Source of the DNA: JAFDZV01 sp966128725
GTDB lineage: Bacteria > Bacteroidota > Ignavibacteria > OLB7
Assembly: GCA_966128725.1 (NCBI GenBank)
Contig: CBHYLN010000050.1
Location: forward strand, 1 to 33,353
Direction of reading: 5' to 3'
Length of the DNA stretch: 33,353 bases
Shown here piece after piece: positions 33,282 through 33,353 of this stretch; position 1 is the first letter of the stretch, and each line of letters begins with the position of its first letter. Under the pieces are notes generated by a model, which made no database searches, had not been told where the DNA came from, and saw only the letters and a program-made list of their open reading frames with translations. The translations under genes were made by a program, and so were the position numbers.

Positions 33282-33353
33282 ACGATCCTCCAATAAAATG
33301 AAGTTGGATCTACGCTGGGAGGACTGAGGGGCCAAAATAGTCAATTCTCGATA

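Overview
The window is bacterial and fairly GC-rich. Three very large secreted proteins end in type IX secretion (T9SS) type A sorting domains, which places the organism in the Bacteroidota/Chlorobiota/Ignavibacteria sphere; a Kapabacteria-like genome would fit best. That placement is an inference from gene content only. Most of the window is an accretion zone of mobile DNA and defence/anti-defence genes set between the T9SS surface-protein genes. No complete tRNA, rRNA or CRISPR array was seen.

Layout. 1-1500: a graveyard of antirestriction genes on the minus strand (ArdC fragments, a frameshifted ArdA, one small intact gene), a degraded relative of the module at 11.96-15.5 kb. 1476-3860: a truncated MmeI-type methyltransferase fragment, one small secreted protein, terminators and an IS1-like transposase scar. 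3973-10793: two T9SS cargo proteins on the minus strand (1657 aa of unknown function, then an FG-GAP/VCBS-type protein), followed by a 3'-end scar of a third. 11.2-17.5 kb: a conjugative/integrative-element module (XRE regulator, ArdC, small element proteins, a Toprim primase-like protein, an excisionase-like HTH protein, an LPD7-like polyvalent protein). 17.9-19.5 kb: an attP-like site (3' half of a tRNA-Phe flanked by paired 19-bp direct repeats) next to a P4-type tyrosine integrase. 19.98-20.89 kb: a nitrilase-superfamily hydrolase. 21.0-28.75 kb: a defence-island-like segment bracketed by two integrase C-terminal remnants. It holds a three-gene operon (a methyltransferase-like protein without NPPY, an Eco57I-like N6-adenine methyltransferase, and a GIY-YIG/T5orf172 plus SF2 helicase fusion), a frameshifted HipB-like regulator with three evenly spaced operators, and a 493-aa protein that is almost entirely nine Myb/SANT-like HTH repeats. 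29.2-33.3 kb: a 1351-aa DUF11-repeat T9SS protein.

How the genes may work together. The 21.2-28.2 kb genes all lie on the minus strand. The restriction-modification-like operon has no recognisable specificity subunit, and directly upstream lies a protein built as a tandem array of DNA-reading helices. My best candidate for an undescribed system is therefore a modification plus translocase/nuclease operon accompanied by a modular multi-HTH DNA reader. The functional link is inference from neighbourhood alone. The repeated integrase tails, the repeated dinB-start scars and the duplicated antirestriction module indicate serial insertion and partial deletion of related islands.
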